A DNA stretch of 64,000 nt from Pedobacter sp. L105 (GTDB lineage: Bacteria; Bacteroidota; Bacteroidia; Sphingobacteriales; Sphingobacteriaceae): the NCBI RefSeq assembly GCF_009765875.1, contig NZ_LMUP01000009.1, positions 124,001-188,000 of the forward strand. The letters are read 5' to 3'. Within the stretch, counting starts at the first letter, position 1, and the number at the start of each line of letters is the position of its first letter. The notes beneath the pieces were generated by a model. The model had not been told where the DNA came from. It was given only the letters and a program-made list of their open reading frames with translations, and made no database searches. A program made the position numbers and the translations under genes. This document shows positions 16,590-24,345 of this stretch, one piece after another.

Positions 16590-19145
16590 ATGATCTTTGA
16601 AAAGATGAATGATCATATGCTTATAAATTCTTTAAAAGTAAGAAGTTATCAATGGCTGGTATCCGTAATAACTTGCCTGGTATTGGTACTTACATTGTCC
16701 TCTTTTACCCATGCACCAGGAACCGGTACAATTACAATCAGCAATCCTAAGATCAAAATGGTACTGGAATATGGCGACAAGGCCAGTATCACGGAGCTAG
16801 TGGTTAATGGTAAAAAGGTGATCAGCAGTGCTGATGGAATCTATACTTCGGTAAAGGCAAAGGGAATAACTTACTCTTCATTGCAGCTAAAAGGATTGCC
16901 GGTTTTAATTAAAAGCGGAAACCTGATTAAGCTAACGGGCATTGTTTATGGAGATGATCACCAGATGATCAAAGAAAACTGGATCTTTAATACTACTGCA
17001 AAAGCAATTAAATGGACCATTGAAAGAAGTTTTTCGAAGGCCGTTCAGGTAGATGAATCTGCTTTACCAGTGTTTAATTTTAAGGATATGAATACCTGGG
17101 AGGGGGCCTTTCAGGGTTATGGAGGCCTGGCCTGGTTTTATCTGTTCAATGAAAAGTTAAGCACTTATGGTGTTCATACCAGTTCTTCCAGTTTCTGGAA
17201 CAGTAAAAATGGAATAGGATTGGATATATCCGTTTCAGCACCCGGAAAAAATGTATCCATGAAATACAGCAGGACCAATGATAATCAGCTGGCCTATACC
17301 ATCAATGTGTCTAATAAAGAGTTATTGTCAAAACAGGATAACGGTACCAACAGGAGAAGATTTATTAGGGGCAGTACGGATGTTTGGGCACCCTATACTG
17401 TTTCTGCCGGTAATAGTAGCCAGACCATTACGCTGAGTTATTTTGACTTTAAACAAAAGTATGGCAGGGGAGAGTTTAAAGGGGTTAATGGCGATAAAGT
17501 GAGTGCTGTGCTCAATACAATTGCAAGGATTGGCGTAATTGATTCCCTGCATTTTGGCGGGAACAGCTGGCACACGCCTTATGGCCCTATCTGTTTGCAC
17601 GAGCAATATATAGCGCAGCTAGGATTGGCGATCAATGATCCTCACTATCTGCAAGGCTACCAGAGTTGCCTGGATTATTACAGGGACCATGCGATAAAGC
17701 CGGACGGGCGTGTATATCCCCGATGGGCTTATACCAATGAAGATGCAGCACCGGGACAATACAATAAGGATGGTTTTTATGAAGCCCAATGGGGAATTTT
17801 AATGGATTCTAATCCCGATCTGGTGACCAACGTTGCTGAGTTATACGATATGACGGGTGATAAAAATTGGGTTAAAGGCCATCAGTTATCTTCTGAAAAA
17901 GCGTTAGACTGGATTCTGAAAAGGGACAGTAACAAAAATGGTTTGGTGGAAATGATGACGGATAACCACACGCAGAAAAGGAGCAGTGACTGGATCGATA
18001 TTATCTGGGCATCTTATGAAAATGCTTTTGTGAATGCCAAGTTATACCATGCGCTGGTCAAATGGGCCGCAATAGAGCACCAGTTAAACAATGAGGTGAA
18101 GTCCAGGTATTATCAGGCATTTGCTGAGAAATTAAAGACAAGTTTTAACCGATCGACCAAAGATGGTGGTTTTTGGGATGAGGAGAAAGGATGTTATGAT
18201 TATTGGATAGATAAAGATAAATCTGTACATGGCAGGAATATGGTTACGCCGGTTAATTTTATGGCTATTGCTTATGGAATCTGCGATCAGCCAGCACGCC
18301 GGAAAATCATTCTGGATAATATTGAAACCCAAATGCAGCAGGAGAAACTTTTCTTCTGGCCATTGGCCATGACTAGCTATGCTGATGACGAAGGTAAAGA
18401 GTATCAGTTCCCTTTTCCTTCTTATGAGAATGGTGACCTGTTTTTATCCTGGGGATCTATTGCGGTAAAAGCATATGTGGAATATAATCCTGCAATTGCC
18501 CTGAAGTATGTCAAAAATGTACTGGATCAATACAGCAAAGACGGATTGGCCTTTCAGCGTTATGGAAGGGTTAAACAAAATGGCTTGGGTGACGATATTT
18601 TATCCGGTAATAGTCTGGCTATCGTTGGCCTGTACCAGGCAATTTATGGGATTAACCCAATGTATAACCGTTTTTACCTGGAGCCGCATATCACACCGGA
18701 GCTTGCCGGTACGGTATTGAATTACAATTTCAGAAATAAACGCTTAGTGATAAAACTGGATAACAATGGCTATTCGGTTTCAGATCAACAGTTCAGGGTA
18801 ATAGCGGATCATAATTTTGGCTTTAACACCGCAAAAAATGAGTTGTCTTATTTCCATTTGAACAGTGATGCTGTTTCCCTGCAGGTGAAAGCAGCACAGC
18901 GGTTGGGCATTCAGGTTAAAAGCTGGACTGCAAAAAATCATGAATGGGTACAAACGGTTGTGAAACCAGCGGTGAAACCAATTGTTTATACGTTACATCA
19001 GTTGAAGCCTAATACGGTTTACAGGCTTTCTGTTAATGGTAAGTTCATGAGCAAGCTAAAGAGTAGTTCAATTGGAGTAATCACTATTCAACGTTTGGCG
19101 AAAGACAATGCTGAAGTGATGAGTATCAGTAACGAAGTATTTTAA
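16590..19145 (+). CDS. Six-hairpin (alpha/alpha)6 glycoside hydrolase-like protein, exported
   Basis: An 851-residue protein with a hydrophobic export segment at residues 23-40 (WLVSVITCLVLVLTLSS). The N-terminal third is beta-rich; residues about 320-690 form an (alpha/alpha)6 barrel, with typical segments FGGNSWHTPYGPICLHEQY, KRSSDWIDIIWASYENAF and WDEEKGCYDYW; a C-terminal beta-domain follows. The closest recognisable relatives are rhamnosidase-like and GH63/GH-type six-hairpin enzymes, without a firm family. Its ATG directly follows the stop of the PhyH gene, which points to coexpression. A methionine at residue 10 is an alternative start with a shorter signal peptide. Confidence 0.72.
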   Translation: MIFEKMNDHMLINSLKVRSYQWLVSVITCLVLVLTLSSFTHAPGTGTITISNPKIKMVLEYGDKASITELVVNGKKVISSADGIYTSVKAKGITYSSLQLKGLPVLIKSGNLIKLTGIVYGDDHQMIKENWIFNTTAKAIKWTIERSFSKAVQVDESALPVFNFKDMNTWEGAFQGYGGLAWFYLFNEKLSTYGVHTSSSSFWNSKNGIGLDISVSAPGKNVSMKYSRTNDNQLAYTINVSNKELLSKQDNGTNRRRFIRGSTDVWAPYTVSAGNSSQTITLSYFDFKQKYGRGEFKGVNGDKVSAVLNTIARIGVIDSLHFGGNSWHTPYGPICLHEQYIAQLGLAINDPHYLQGYQSCLDYYRDHAIKPDGRVYPRWAYTNEDAAPGQYNKDGFYEAQWGILMDSNPDLVTNVAELYDMTGDKNWVKGHQLSSEKALDWILKRDSNKNGLVEMMTDNHTQKRSSDWIDIIWASYENAFVNAKLYHALVKWAAIEHQLNNEVKSRYYQAFAEKLKTSFNRSTKDGGFWDEEKGCYDYWIDKDKSVHGRNMVTPVNFMAIAYGICDQPARRKIILDNIETQMQQEKLFFWPLAMTSYADDEGKEYQFPFPSYENGDLFLSWGSIAVKAYVEYNPAIALKYVKNVLDQYSKDGLAFQRYGRVKQNGLGDDILSGNSLAIVGLYQAIYGINPMYNRFYLEPHITPELAGTVLNYNFRNKRLVIKLDNNGYSVSDQQFRVIADHNFGFNTAKNELSYFHLNSDAVSLQVKAAQRLGIQVKSWTAKNHEWVQTVVKPAVKPIVYTLHQLKPNTVYRLSVNGKFMSKLKSSSIGVITIQRLAKDNAEVMSISNEVF

Positions 19146-19176
19146 ACATATTTTGTGTTGTAAAAAGAATCTTTGT

Positions 19177-19184
19177 TAAATTTG
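19177..19184 (+). promoter_or_regulatory. Candidate leaderless promoter of the zeta-like pair
   Basis: TAAATTTG fits the -7 consensus TAnnTTTG, with TTTG at 19152-19155 giving a 21-base spacer. The ATG at 19189 begins only 4 bases after the box, so the transcript would start at or next to the start codon. Confidence 0.45.
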
Positions 19185-19188
19185 ATTT

Positions 19189-19407
19189 ATGGCAGATCAA
19201 GTTAATATTTCTGATGAAGCTTTTCTGAAAAAAGGACGTATGAAAAAGTCTCCTTTTGAAATGAAGGCTGAAGAATTGAAAACATGGGAAAAAAAGGAAA
19301 AAGCCTACGTACGTAATTACCTTTTCTCTGTTGGGCAACCTTTAGTATATTTAAAAGAAGGCTCAATGGTAGCGGAATACGCTGATGGTAGAATAGAACT
19401 TATATAA
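19189..19407 (+). CDS. Small hypothetical protein upstream of zeta-like kinase (possible antitoxin partner)
   Basis: A 72-residue charged protein: helical and lysine-rich in the first 45 residues (KKGRMKKSPFEMKAEELKTWEKKEKAYV), then a short beta-like tail (FSVGQPLVYLKEGSMVAEYADGRIELI). No family is recognised. It ends 3 bases before the TTG start of the zeta-like kinase, so both are made from one message. The order, small gene first then kinase, is that of epsilon-zeta-type modules, which suggests an antitoxin or accessory role, but the sequence itself does not show it. Confidence 0.6.
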   Translation: MADQVNISDEAFLKKGRMKKSPFEMKAEELKTWEKKEKAYVRNYLFSVGQPLVYLKEGSMVAEYADGRIELI

Positions 19408-19410
19408 TCT

Positions 19411-20007
19411 TTGGCTAATATTTATATCATCGCTGGGCCACCGGGTATTGGTAAAAGTACTTCCGGGGGGGCTGTTATTCCAAATGATCTTACCATTTTA
19501 GATCCGGATCAAATCGCTGACCGATATAAAAAAAACGGATTTGCTGATTATAAAGATATAGGAAATTTAAAATTCAATGAACTTGTAAAAAGAGAACTTT
19601 TTAAAGGGAATGACTTTGGAATTGAGCTTAATCTTGGATACCAGAGTCATTATGATTTCGTAAAGTCAATCAAAAATTTTAATAAAGATAATACCATAGA
19701 TGTGATATTGTTTTTCACGGATGATATCAATCTATGTTTTAAAAGAGCTGAAATCAGACATCAATCTGGCTTGCACTTAGTAAGTCCAACGACTATAAAG
19801 GAAATGTATCAAAATACCTTGCCATTGCTCAAAACTAATTTCCTTCAAATTTCCTCACTCACTGCGGTAAATATTACAGCAGGTGATTCTCCAAAGATTG
19901 TTTTACAGTATTACAAAAAAGGGCGTCGTCTTCTAATGATAAAAGAGTTGCCTGAGTGGTTAGCAAATGATCTGAAAGGTTTTCTGGAGTCTGGAGGAGA
20001 TGATTAG
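19411..20007 (+). CDS. Zeta-toxin-like P-loop kinase
   Basis: A 198-residue protein starting at TTG. The Walker A motif GPPGIGKST lies at residues 8-16, followed by DLTILDPDQIAD, the pattern of zeta toxins where a DPD/D segment binds the nucleotide-sugar or base. A later FFTDDINLCFKRAEIRHQSG carries the arginine-rich R..R...GH segment typical of zeta (canonical R-x-GGH-x-V), here RHQSGLHLVSP. Zeta toxins phosphorylate UDP-N-acetylglucosamine and block wall synthesis; solitary relatives may have other substrates. It is coupled to the 72-residue gene upstream. Confidence 0.78.
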   Translation: MANIYIIAGPPGIGKSTSGGAVIPNDLTILDPDQIADRYKKNGFADYKDIGNLKFNELVKRELFKGNDFGIELNLGYQSHYDFVKSIKNFNKDNTIDVILFFTDDINLCFKRAEIRHQSGLHLVSPTTIKEMYQNTLPLLKTNFLQISSLTAVNITAGDSPKIVLQYYKKGRRLLMIKELPEWLANDLKGFLESGGDD

Positions 20008-20022
20008 TCAGTAGTGTAACTG

Positions 20023-20679
20023 TTACCAGCGACCGAAATAGCTGAAAAATACTTTCTCAATTTCCAGTATATCCATTCTTGCTTTCCTTCCCGGGCACAT
20101 GTCTTTTTGTTCATAAAATTCAGGCGCATAAAAATGCAAATGGCGGATATTATCTTTTGTGATCAAATCCAGTACAACACTTCCTCCATCGAAAAGCTTT
20201 GTCTGACTGTTTTTGTTATTTGGGTCCAGCGGGCACCCTTCACCACCTTCATGCTTGTCGTCCTTTATTTGCCAGGGTTTGAATTTTAAAATTGATTTCC
20301 AGAAAGCGGCAGACTTTTCTGGTTCAATATATTTTGCCGAGAAAAAACGGTTAACATCGATTTTAGCCAGAAGTATTTGGGGATAACCATCCAGTTGGTA
20401 TAACTTGTCTCTGATTTTTCTGGGTACAATTACATCAGGGGTATAAATGGAACGATAGGTATAGATGGAAATTGTGTCTTTTTTTTTGCTGAGGATCATT
20501 AAGGAAGGAGGAATAGCAAGCCAATTGGTTTCAAATGTAAAAATTAAAGTGCTATCTGCATTTTGCTGCATGAAATCATAAAGGGGAGGGTTCGGTAAAC
20601 CATATTGAGCAGAGCAATAATTTCCTGTGCCTACCAAAACCAGTAAGCACACTAAGAAATTTCTTAAAAATGGTTTCAT
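20023..20679 (-). CDS. Secreted protein of unknown function
   Basis: A 218-residue protein from MKPFLRNFLVCLLVLVG (the frame extends to 20700). A signal peptide ends near GNYCSAQ. The mature part is beta-rich with no recognised domain: DSTLIFTFETNWLAIPPS, then a central KPWQIKDDKHEGGEGCPLDPNN and a C-terminal HLHFYAPEFYEQKDMCPGRKARMDILEIEKVFF. Two cysteines in the mature chain (GCPL and DMCPG) could pair. It stands alone, convergent with the zeta-like kinase 15 bases away. I do not recognise the family. Confidence 0.65.
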   Translation of the reverse strand: MKPFLRNFLVCLLVLVGTGNYCSAQYGLPNPPLYDFMQQNADSTLIFTFETNWLAIPPSLMILSKKKDTISIYTYRSIYTPDVIVPRKIRDKLYQLDGYPQILLAKIDVNRFFSAKYIEPEKSAAFWKSILKFKPWQIKDDKHEGGEGCPLDPNNKNSQTKLFDGGSVVLDLITKDNIRHLHFYAPEFYEQKDMCPGRKARMDILEIEKVFFSYFGRW

Positions 20680-20986
20680 CAAACTATTTTTCAAATTCAT
20701 ACTTAATACCCAATTCTTTAATTTTAAGCTGTAGATGATAATTTCATCTTCTTTTTTAAGATGTTTACTGCGTTAATTTTCCATAAAAAAAGCTTTAAAA
20801 CTTCTCAATCAATAAGAGGTAAACCCGAAACTTTTAGGGTCAGAAGAAAACCAGCTTTCATCAATGGTTTAGTAAATTGAAGATATATAGTTATTCTATA
20901 TCCTGCTGATTATTTTAAAATGCTGGTAAAAAAGCTGTTTAATTAACGGCCTTTTTCCTGGATATTAGCTGAAACAAATATTCATT

Positions 20987-21736
20987 ATGAAATCATCAGC
21001 AAATCTTCTTTCCTGGAAACAATTCGCACTTCCTATCAGGTACCTATTAACGCTAACTTGTTTACTATTATTTGCCGGAACTACGGTTTTTGGACAAGAA
21101 ACTACAGCGGTGGGTACTTCAAAAGTATGGGGAACCGTAGATGGAGTTGCCATTGAAGGGGTAGTTCAGGGGCCTAACGCACAGGTGAGTGATCTTCAAA
21201 TTGCATGCGTATTTGAGTATACAGAAGGTGATATTTTCAATTCTCCACCGGCATTACCTGCGGCGCTGAACGGTATGGTGCATCTGGATCATGATCTGAA
21301 GGGTATCATTACGGCGATGCGTAAAAGCGGAGGATTTTCCGGACATGCCTTTGAAACAATTTTGATTAGTCCCCCAAAGGGAATGATTGGTGGAAAACGA
21401 TTGCTTTTAATTGGTCTCGGCGACAGGAATAAATTTAGTCCGGATATGATGATTACCGTAGGCAGTGTAGCGATAAGAGAGGCACTCAGATTGGGAGCGA
21501 ATAACTTATCTTTTGGCAGCGACCTGAAAGACGGAGGAATTGACTCACCCACAGCCCTTGTTGCCGGTAATGTAGTTAAAGGAATATTTCAGGCTTACCG
21601 TACACAGCTGTGGTTAAAAAGTCAAAAAATGGAAGCGTTTAAACCCATTGCCAAAGTTATCCTGCTGGCAGGTCCTTCATTTTTTACAGTAGCCGGGAGT
21701 GGCATACTGGAAGCTATAACAAGCCTTAAAAATTAA
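20987..21736 (+). CDS. Secreted peptidase M17 N-terminal-domain-only protein
   Basis: A 249-residue protein with a signal peptide (RYLLTLTCLLLFAGTTVFG, residues 18-36). The remainder matches the N-terminal macro-like domain of leucyl aminopeptidases: LNGMVHLDHDLKG, then RLLLIGLGDRNKFSPDMMITVGS and ALVAGNVVKGIFQAYRTQ. The catalytic metal-binding C-terminal domain of M17 is absent and no trace of it follows, so it is not a peptidase by itself. A binding or regulatory role outside the cytoplasm is possible. Stand-alone exported copies of this domain occur in Bacteroidota (family knowledge, moderately sure). Confidence 0.75.
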   Translation: MKSSANLLSWKQFALPIRYLLTLTCLLLFAGTTVFGQETTAVGTSKVWGTVDGVAIEGVVQGPNAQVSDLQIACVFEYTEGDIFNSPPALPAALNGMVHLDHDLKGIITAMRKSGGFSGHAFETILISPPKGMIGGKRLLLIGLGDRNKFSPDMMITVGSVAIREALRLGANNLSFGSDLKDGGIDSPTALVAGNVVKGIFQAYRTQLWLKSQKMEAFKPIAKVILLAGPSFFTVAGSGILEAITSLKN

Positions 21737-21776
21737 CATCCTGCAGATGCTAATGCCTCTCATTAGGCAAGGTATA

Positions 21777-21879
21777 TTTTAATGTTATCAAAAATAGTTT
21801 ATGTAGAAAGCCAGCCGCCAGATTTTGATTTTAATGTTATCAAAAATAGTCTGTGTAAAAGACCAGCTGCCAGATTTGA
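21777..21879. repeat. Imperfect tandem duplication, unit about 52 bp
   Basis: Two adjacent copies, 21777-21828 and 21829-21879, share TTTTAATGTTATCAAAAATA at the left and CCAG.(C/T)GCCAGAT near the right, differing at a few positions. It lies between the M17-domain gene and a small lipoprotein gene and encodes nothing evident. Confidence 0.8.
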
Positions 21880-21975
21880 TATTATTTCTTTTAGAAATGA
21901 AAATGGAAGCAGGCATCATGGATCATTATGCAAAGGAGACCTGACAACAGGCCTCCTTTAAAAATTGAAATTAAT

Positions 21976-22152
21976 TTAATGTGTATTCAGCGTTCTTTTT
22001 ACAGTGATGGCTTTTTGATAATTATAGGCCGCAGGATGGCTGTTTATCTCTGATTTGACCGGCTGTGGTACTGGCTTTGTATTGTCGTCTTTTTTACACG
22101 ATAACAAACAAATGATAACCAGGAATGCGATGCAATAGGTTAACTTTTTCAT
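21976..22152 (-). CDS. Small lipoprotein (58 aa)
   Basis: A 58-codon frame beginning MKKLTYCIAFLVIICLLSCK, a full lipoprotein signal with lipobox LLSC and lipid Cys19, then KKDDN and a short proline- and lysine-containing tail ending RTLNTH. The KKDD after the cysteine resembles the acidic surface-export signals of Bacteroidota lipoproteins. It begins 40 bases past the alpha-amylase stop on the same strand, so it is probably cotranscribed with it. Function is unknown; the clear signal peptide is the main reason to regard it as real. Confidence 0.65.
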   Translation of the reverse strand: MKKLTYCIAFLVIICLLSCKKDDNTKPVPQPVKSEINSHPAAYNYQKAITVKRTLNTH

Positions 22153-22192
22153 ATCAATATTTTATATTTTAGTTGAATTTAATAACGTGTTC

Positions 22193-24013
22193 TTATGGTA
22201 CAGTGACCGGATTAACAAATTGCCACATGGCACTATACCAGCCGGTTTGAGCACCTGCATACTGGGCAAAACCTGTCAGATTTTCAATATGTATCCATTC
22301 ATTGGTTTGCCACCTGTTTTGAATATAACTCCAGCCATCGGTTGCTGCAGCAGTAGACCACATGGCGCTATACCAGGTAGTATTGGCAGTTGTAGCTTCA
22401 ACATTGCCATTCTGATCTTCCACATGCATTAAGTTCCCCGTAGCACGGTTCTTTAACAGGTAATATCCTGAGCCGGCATCCACTCTTGTCCACTGGTAAT
22501 TATTTGTGTTTGGCGTAGTGCCGTAAGCAACTTTGCCGTTACCGGCATCATATAGATAATTGTTAGCCTGGTACCTGTTAACGATCTGGTAATAAGTGGT
22601 TCCCGTAGGTGTGGTGCCGCCACTCTGATTTGTTAATACCATATACTGATAGGCAGCCAAGGTGTTCTGGGCTCCCGATGTTAAAGTTACAGCGCTGCCT
22701 GAGTATGCATCGTTATAGCTACCTGCTAAGTTGGATGGAATGGTATAAGTAGACGAAGAGCCTCTGAGGTTAACCAATACCACTACCTTTTCAGCGCCGG
22801 AAATCTTTGTGAACGCACATACATTGGTGTTAGAATAATTGGTCATTGTACCTCTTCGGATAGCTGTGCTGGAGGTTCTGTAATTCAGTACCTTAGTAAA
22901 TTCGGCAGTGACGGATGGGTTCAACGTCCAGTCGATATTAACACTGTCATAAGGCCAGGGGATCCTTTGTGAAAATGCTACTTCCTGTCCCCCGTATAAA
23001 AAGGGCACACCTCTCATATAAGCGCAGACTACAAAATTTGCCATTACGCCGGCAGTACTTCCAAATATTTCCAGCGGCGTTCCGTCACCACTGGTATCAT
23101 GATTGCCAGTATAATGCATCACCTGCTGGGTGCCGGTAGCATAGGTATATTCGTAATCTATGGAAGTTTGGAGCTGTGCCACAGAGGTGCCGTTATGGAT
23201 GGGTTTTAATGCCTGGTAGTAAAACTGATCGCCAAAGGTATAATCGAAGCCAGTTTGGAAATTCTCGCGCCTGTCGCCCTCAGCGAATAACAGCAGATGA
23301 TGGGTAGTGATCCCCCGGAGGTTGCTGATAGCTTGTGTCCAGAAATCAAGTGGTGGATTATTGGCGAAATCGCAGCGGAACCCATCTACATTTGCAGCGA
23401 ATATCCAATAACGCATCGCATTGATCATGGCGGTCCTCATGGAAGTATTAGCAAAATTTAAGCCGGCCACATCAGCAAAAGTTGCCAGCTGTGTAATGTT
23501 ATTACTGGCATCTTTATTATACCAGTCGGAATGCTGTGTAATCCAGGGATGGTCCCATGAAGTGCCATTTACTGCAAAATCCAGAATAACAGCCATGCCT
23601 CGGTTATGTGCTCCATCCACGAGTGCGCGCAGATCTGAAAGGGTACCGTATTCAGTTCCTACAGAAGTAAAGTCCTTAATGCTGTAAGGGGAAGTTGAAC
23701 TGGCAATTTTGCTCCTTGAATCCGTACCTACGGGATAAATGGGCATCAGGTAAATTACATTTGTTCCTAATGCCCTGATCTGGTCCAGACGTGCTGTAAC
23801 CCCCGGTAAATTACTGCCTGAACTAAATGCCCTGATGTTAACCTGGTAGAGGTTAACATCCATAGGGTTGGGGACGCTGGCAAAAGGTGTTCCATATTGC
23901 GCAGGATCCTGGGCATAACTGGTTTGTGCAATAAAGGCAAGTAAAAACAATAAAAAAGTTTGTAGTCCGCGCTGCAAAAAACGGGACCAACAGTAAAGAT
24001 TTGTTGTTGTCAT
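22193..24013 (-). CDS. Secreted alpha-amylase family (GH13) protein with C-terminal trefoil-like module
   Basis: A 606-residue protein with a signal peptide ending TSYAQ near residue 35. The GH13 barrel shows region I as LDFAVNGTSWDH (Asp145), region II GFRCDFAN with nucleophile Asp215, region III LLFAEGDR with acid/base Glu245 and region IV YTGNHDTSGD with Asp306. A beta-sandwich follows to about 465, then from about 470 a repeated module (YYQIVNRYQANNYLYD, later NTTWYSAMW and TGWYSAMW) resembling a ricin-type beta-trefoil carbohydrate-binding domain. It probably acts on alpha-glucans outside the cell. Region I lacks the usual VNH histidine (VNG here), which hints at atypical specificity. 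Confidence 0.92.
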   Translation of the reverse strand: MTTTNLYCWSRFLQRGLQTFLLFLLAFIAQTSYAQDPAQYGTPFASVPNPMDVNLYQVNIRAFSSGSNLPGVTARLDQIRALGTNVIYLMPIYPVGTDSRSKIASSTSPYSIKDFTSVGTEYGTLSDLRALVDGAHNRGMAVILDFAVNGTSWDHPWITQHSDWYNKDASNNITQLATFADVAGLNFANTSMRTAMINAMRYWIFAANVDGFRCDFANNPPLDFWTQAISNLRGITTHHLLLFAEGDRRENFQTGFDYTFGDQFYYQALKPIHNGTSVAQLQTSIDYEYTYATGTQQVMHYTGNHDTSGDGTPLEIFGSTAGVMANFVVCAYMRGVPFLYGGQEVAFSQRIPWPYDSVNIDWTLNPSVTAEFTKVLNYRTSSTAIRRGTMTNYSNTNVCAFTKISGAEKVVVLVNLRGSSSTYTIPSNLAGSYNDAYSGSAVTLTSGAQNTLAAYQYMVLTNQSGGTTPTGTTYYQIVNRYQANNYLYDAGNGKVAYGTTPNTNNYQWTRVDAGSGYYLLKNRATGNLMHVEDQNGNVEATTANTTWYSAMWSTAAATDGWSYIQNRWQTNEWIHIENLTGFAQYAGAQTGWYSAMWQFVNPVTVP

Positions 24014-24345
24014 AATTTATGATTTTATATTGGTTGCTCTTTACGGAATCGGAATGATAATGGAAGGGCTATGATACTGCGGAAATCAAAAATAATGAAA
24101 CAAGCTCTTTTAACTTGTTGCTGCCTGATCCAATATAGAAGAAATTACGGAGAGCTTTGTGGTAACTTATTGTTCTGTAGATAGATAGTTGTAGTTTTTC
24201 GTGCCGTATATATAAATTGTTACCAGTCTTTAAAAGCAGAACGTAATTTTTTAAAACTTAAACGGGTACTTCTGTGACAGTTATTATTGATAAGATGATT
24301 AACTTGCAGCTTTCGTAAAATGATATAGCAATCCCAATTAGCTGC
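24014..24345. other. Divergent intergenic region, no gene seen
   Basis: This 332-base gap separates the amylase (leftward) from the 475-residue unknown (rightward). CAAAAATA at 24087-24094 is a TAnnTTTG box when read leftward and could be the amylase -7 element, but no TTG lies at the expected distance. Nothing else is evident. Confidence 0.4.
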
